From: DATEJJ01 sp039649115
GTDB taxonomy: Bacteria > Actinomycetota > Actinomycetes > Mycobacteriales > Micromonosporaceae
Assembly: GCA_039649115.1 (NCBI GenBank)
Contig: JBBWZQ010000144.1
Location: forward strand, 1-16,581
Reading direction: 5' to 3'
DNA: 16,581 bases
In this document: piece after piece, positions 14,939 to 16,581 of the stretch
Layout of the letters: each line of letters starts with the position of its first letter
Position numbering within the stretch: the stretch's first letter is position 1
Position numbers and translations under genes: made by a program
The notes under the pieces: generated by a model
The model's database searches: none
The model's input: only the letters and a program-made list of their open reading frames with translations
Told to the model about the DNA's origin: nothing

Positions 14939-16210
14939 TCAGAAACGGGGTCGCCGTCCACTCCAGTCCGGTACCGCCACGCGCATCGCCGCCACGTCGT
15001 CGCGCCGGCGGACACCGCAGCGCAGGTACTGCTCGTGCAGGGCGGCGAGCGCGCCGCGGTCCAGCGTCACGCCCAGCCCCGGCCCGTCGGGTACCGGCAG
15101 CACCCCGCCGCGGATCGCCAGCGCGCCGGGCTCGATCACGTCCTCGTGCTGCCACACCGAGTGCGTGTCGCACGCGTACGTCAGGTTGGGCGTGGCCGCC
15201 GCCAGGTGGGTCATCGCCGCCAGGCTGATGCCCAGGTGGGTGTTCGAGTGCATGGACAGGCCGAGGCCGAAGGTGGCGCAGATGCCGGCCAGCGCCTGGC
15301 TTGCGCGCATGCCGCCCCAGAAGTGGTGGTCGGCGAGGATCACCTGCACGGCACCCGCCGCCACCGCCTCGGGGACGTCGGCGAAGCTGGTGACGCACAT
15401 GTTGGTCGCCAGCGGCAGCGTGCTCGCGGCGGCCACCCGCGCCATGCCGGGGATGCCGTCGGTGGGATCCTCCAGGTACTCCAGCACCCCGTCCAGCTCT
15501 TCGGCCACCCGCAGGCTGGTCGGCACCGTCCAGTTCGCGTTGGGGTCCAGCCGCAGCGGGTGCCCGGGAAACGCGTCGCGCAGCGCCCGGACAGCCGCGA
15601 TCTCCTCGTCCGGTGGGAACACCCCGCCCTTCAGCTTGAGCGAGCCGAAGCCGTACGCGTCGACCAGCCGCCGCGCCTGCGCCACGATGCCGGCCGGGCC
15701 CAGCGCCTCGCCCCAGTCGTCCGGCGGGTACCCCGGATCGACCGGGTGCCCGGCCCACCGGTAGAACAGGTAGGCGCTGTAGGGCACCGCGTCGCGCACC
15801 GGCCCGCCCAGCAGGTCGCACACCCGCTGCCCGGTCGCCTTGCCCTGCAGGTCGAACAGGGCCACCTCGAAGGCGGACACGATCGCCGCGACCGCCTTCT
15901 GCACGCTCGCCGGCCCGGCCAGTTCGGTGGGCGTGTCCGCGTCGACCTCGCCCAGCGCCGCCGTCACCCGGCCGGCCTGGCCGTTCAGGTCCCATATGGA
16001 CAGTCCGGCGAGCGCGGGCGCGGCCTGGCGCAACCGGTGCAGGGTCGGGTCGTCGCCGTACGCCTCGGACAGGCCGACCAGACCGGCGTCGGTGCGCACC
16101 TCGAGGACGGCCCGCAGCGCGAAGGGCTCGTGCACGCCGACGGAGTTGAGCAGCGGCGGATCCCGCACCGCCACCGGAGTGATCGTGACGTCCGTGACCC
16201 GGGGAATCAT
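14939..16210 (-). CDS. gudD: Glucarate dehydratase (enolase superfamily)
   Basis: This 423-aa enzyme dehydrates D-glucarate (often also L-idarate) to 5-keto-4-deoxyglucarate. The enolase-superfamily residues are all visible: the KxK pair K192/K194 (SLKLKGG), metal ligands D222 (LDPNANW), E247 (YLEDPT) and N270 (TNMCVT), D294 (LADHHFWGG), and base H320 (SMHSNTHLGIS). The MHSNTHLGIS motif and total length are those of true glucarate dehydratases and not of mandelate racemase. The N-terminal capping domain covers about 1-140. ATG 16210 follows GGAGGG and overlaps the kdgD stop as ATGA, so the two are translated together. Confidence in the function is high. Confidence 0.95.
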   Translation of the reverse strand: MIPRVTDVTITPVAVRDPPLLNSVGVHEPFALRAVLEVRTDAGLVGLSEAYGDDPTLHRLRQAAPALAGLSIWDLNGQAGRVTAALGEVDADTPTELAGPASVQKAVAAIVSAFEVALFDLQGKATGQRVCDLLGGPVRDAVPYSAYLFYRWAGHPVDPGYPPDDWGEALGPAGIVAQARRLVDAYGFGSLKLKGGVFPPDEEIAAVRALRDAFPGHPLRLDPNANWTVPTSLRVAEELDGVLEYLEDPTDGIPGMARVAAASTLPLATNMCVTSFADVPEAVAAGAVQVILADHHFWGGMRASQALAGICATFGLGLSMHSNTHLGISLAAMTHLAAATPNLTYACDTHSVWQHEDVIEPGALAIRGGVLPVPDGPGLGVTLDRGALAALHEQYLRCGVRRRDDVAAMRVAVPDWSGRRPRF

Positions 16211-16581
16211 GATCCCTCCGCCAGTACCCGGCGGCCGGCCGCGATCAGTTGCGCGAGCCGGGCCACGTGCGCGGGCTCCGGCTCGGACAGCGGCGGGCGT
16301 ACCCGGCCCACGTCCAGCCCCTCCAGCCGTACCCCCGCCTTCACCAGCGAGACCGCGTACCCGGTTCCGGACAGGCGCAACTGCACGTAGGGCCGGAAGA
16401 AGCCGTCCAGCAGCGCGTCGACCCCGGTCTCGTCGCCCGCCCGGTAGGCGCGGTAGAACTCGGCCGCGATGTCCGGGGCGAAGCAGAACACGGCGGAAGA
16501 GTAGCCGGTGACACCGACAGCCCGGTACGGCTGGGCCGACATCTCGGCGGTCGGCATGCCATTGAAGTAGACGAGTGCGTC
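16207..16581 (-). CDS. kdgD: 5-dehydro-4-deoxyglucarate dehydratase, C-terminal part
   Basis: The visible 124 C-terminal residues belong to the DHDPS/NAL aldolase superfamily branch that converts 5-keto-4-deoxyglucarate to 2-oxoglutarate semialdehyde, CO2 and water. Diagnostic stretches are VYFNGMPTAEMSA, GYSSAVFCFAPDIAAEFY, GYAVSLVKAGVRLEGLDVG and RVRPPLSEP. The 5' end and the Schiff-base lysine lie beyond the right edge. Members have about 300 residues, so roughly 180 are unseen. An internal ATG at 16557 is not the start. It overlaps gudD by 4 nt and is upstream in the same operon. Confidence 0.92.
   Translation of the reverse strand, partial: DALVYFNGMPTAEMSAQPYRAVGVTGYSSAVFCFAPDIAAEFYRAYRAGDETGVDALLDGFFRPYVQLRLSGTGYAVSLVKAGVRLEGLDVGRVRPPLSEPEPAHVARLAQLIAAGRRVLAEGS

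Noticed and set aside
13209..15764. An open frame of 851 codons on the + strand
   Set aside because: It runs antisense through the aldehyde dehydrogenase, the 401-aa protein and gudD, all of which have clear domain residues. Such frames arise from high third-position GC.
1..16581. CRISPR arrays, tRNA/rRNA genes, transposases, phage or defence modules
   Set aside because: No regularly spaced repeats, cloverleaf candidates, DDE or integrase motifs were seen. RecQ alone, with no defence partners around it, is not evidence of a defence system.

Overview
The window is GC-rich, gene-dense DNA with the coding style of a filamentous actinomycete. It has GTG starts, 4-nt ATGA overlaps, two F420-dependent luciferase-like oxidoreductases, an ECF42-type sigma factor, a DUF574 methyltransferase relic, and PQQ-propeller and glycosidase-like exported proteins. 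A Micromonosporaceae or Streptomyces-like host is my inference. No rRNA, tRNA, CRISPR array, transposase or phage gene was recognised.

Layout. (1) At the left edge, 1-133 carries a fragment of one ECF42-type sigma factor on the + strand. It is joined tail-to-tail to a C-terminally truncated paralogue on the - strand (from 1032 leftward). The junction shares the 9-nt string CCGGCACGG. (2) 1046-3650 (-) holds an F420-dependent oxidoreductase, a RecQ-type helicase and the sigma factor, closely spaced in one direction. (3) A second F420 oxidoreductase (Rv1855c-like) diverges at 3690-4556 (+), with only 39 nt between the two starts. It ends at a perfect 46-bp palindrome (4629-4674) that probably serves as a two-way terminator. 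(4) 4743-7295 (-) holds a Gfo/Idh/MocA oxidoreductase followed by two short-chain dehydrogenases, the last two overlapping by 4 nt. (5) 7377-7817 (+) is a wrecked DUF574 SAM-methyltransferase gene with a nonsense codon and an in-frame loss of its catalytic core. (6) 7882-9903 (-) encodes a secreted multidomain glycoside-hydrolase-like protein. It diverges from a PQQ-propeller lipoprotein at 10032-11414 (+), and the region between them carries a dyad. (7) 11427-16581 (-) is a compact D-glucarate catabolic operon in the order kdgD (partial), gudD, an uncharacterised 401-aa protein, an alpha-ketoglutarate semialdehyde dehydrogenase and an IclR regulator.

How the genes fit together. The right-hand operon encodes the whole route from D-glucarate to 2-oxoglutarate: dehydration by GudD, dehydration plus decarboxylation by KdgD, and oxidation by the aldehyde dehydrogenase. 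Its IclR-type regulator is last in the operon. The 401-aa protein in the middle has no obvious place in that route and is the best candidate for new biochemistry here. It looks like a TIM-barrel glycosidase-like enzyme and may feed substrate into the pathway. The SDR/SDR/MocA set may oxidise a polyol or sugar derivative, but no substrate can be named.

I do not see a clearly new multi-gene defence or mobile system. The most unusual features are the inverted sigma-factor junction, the glucarate-operon orphan, the DUF574 relic and the perfect palindrome.
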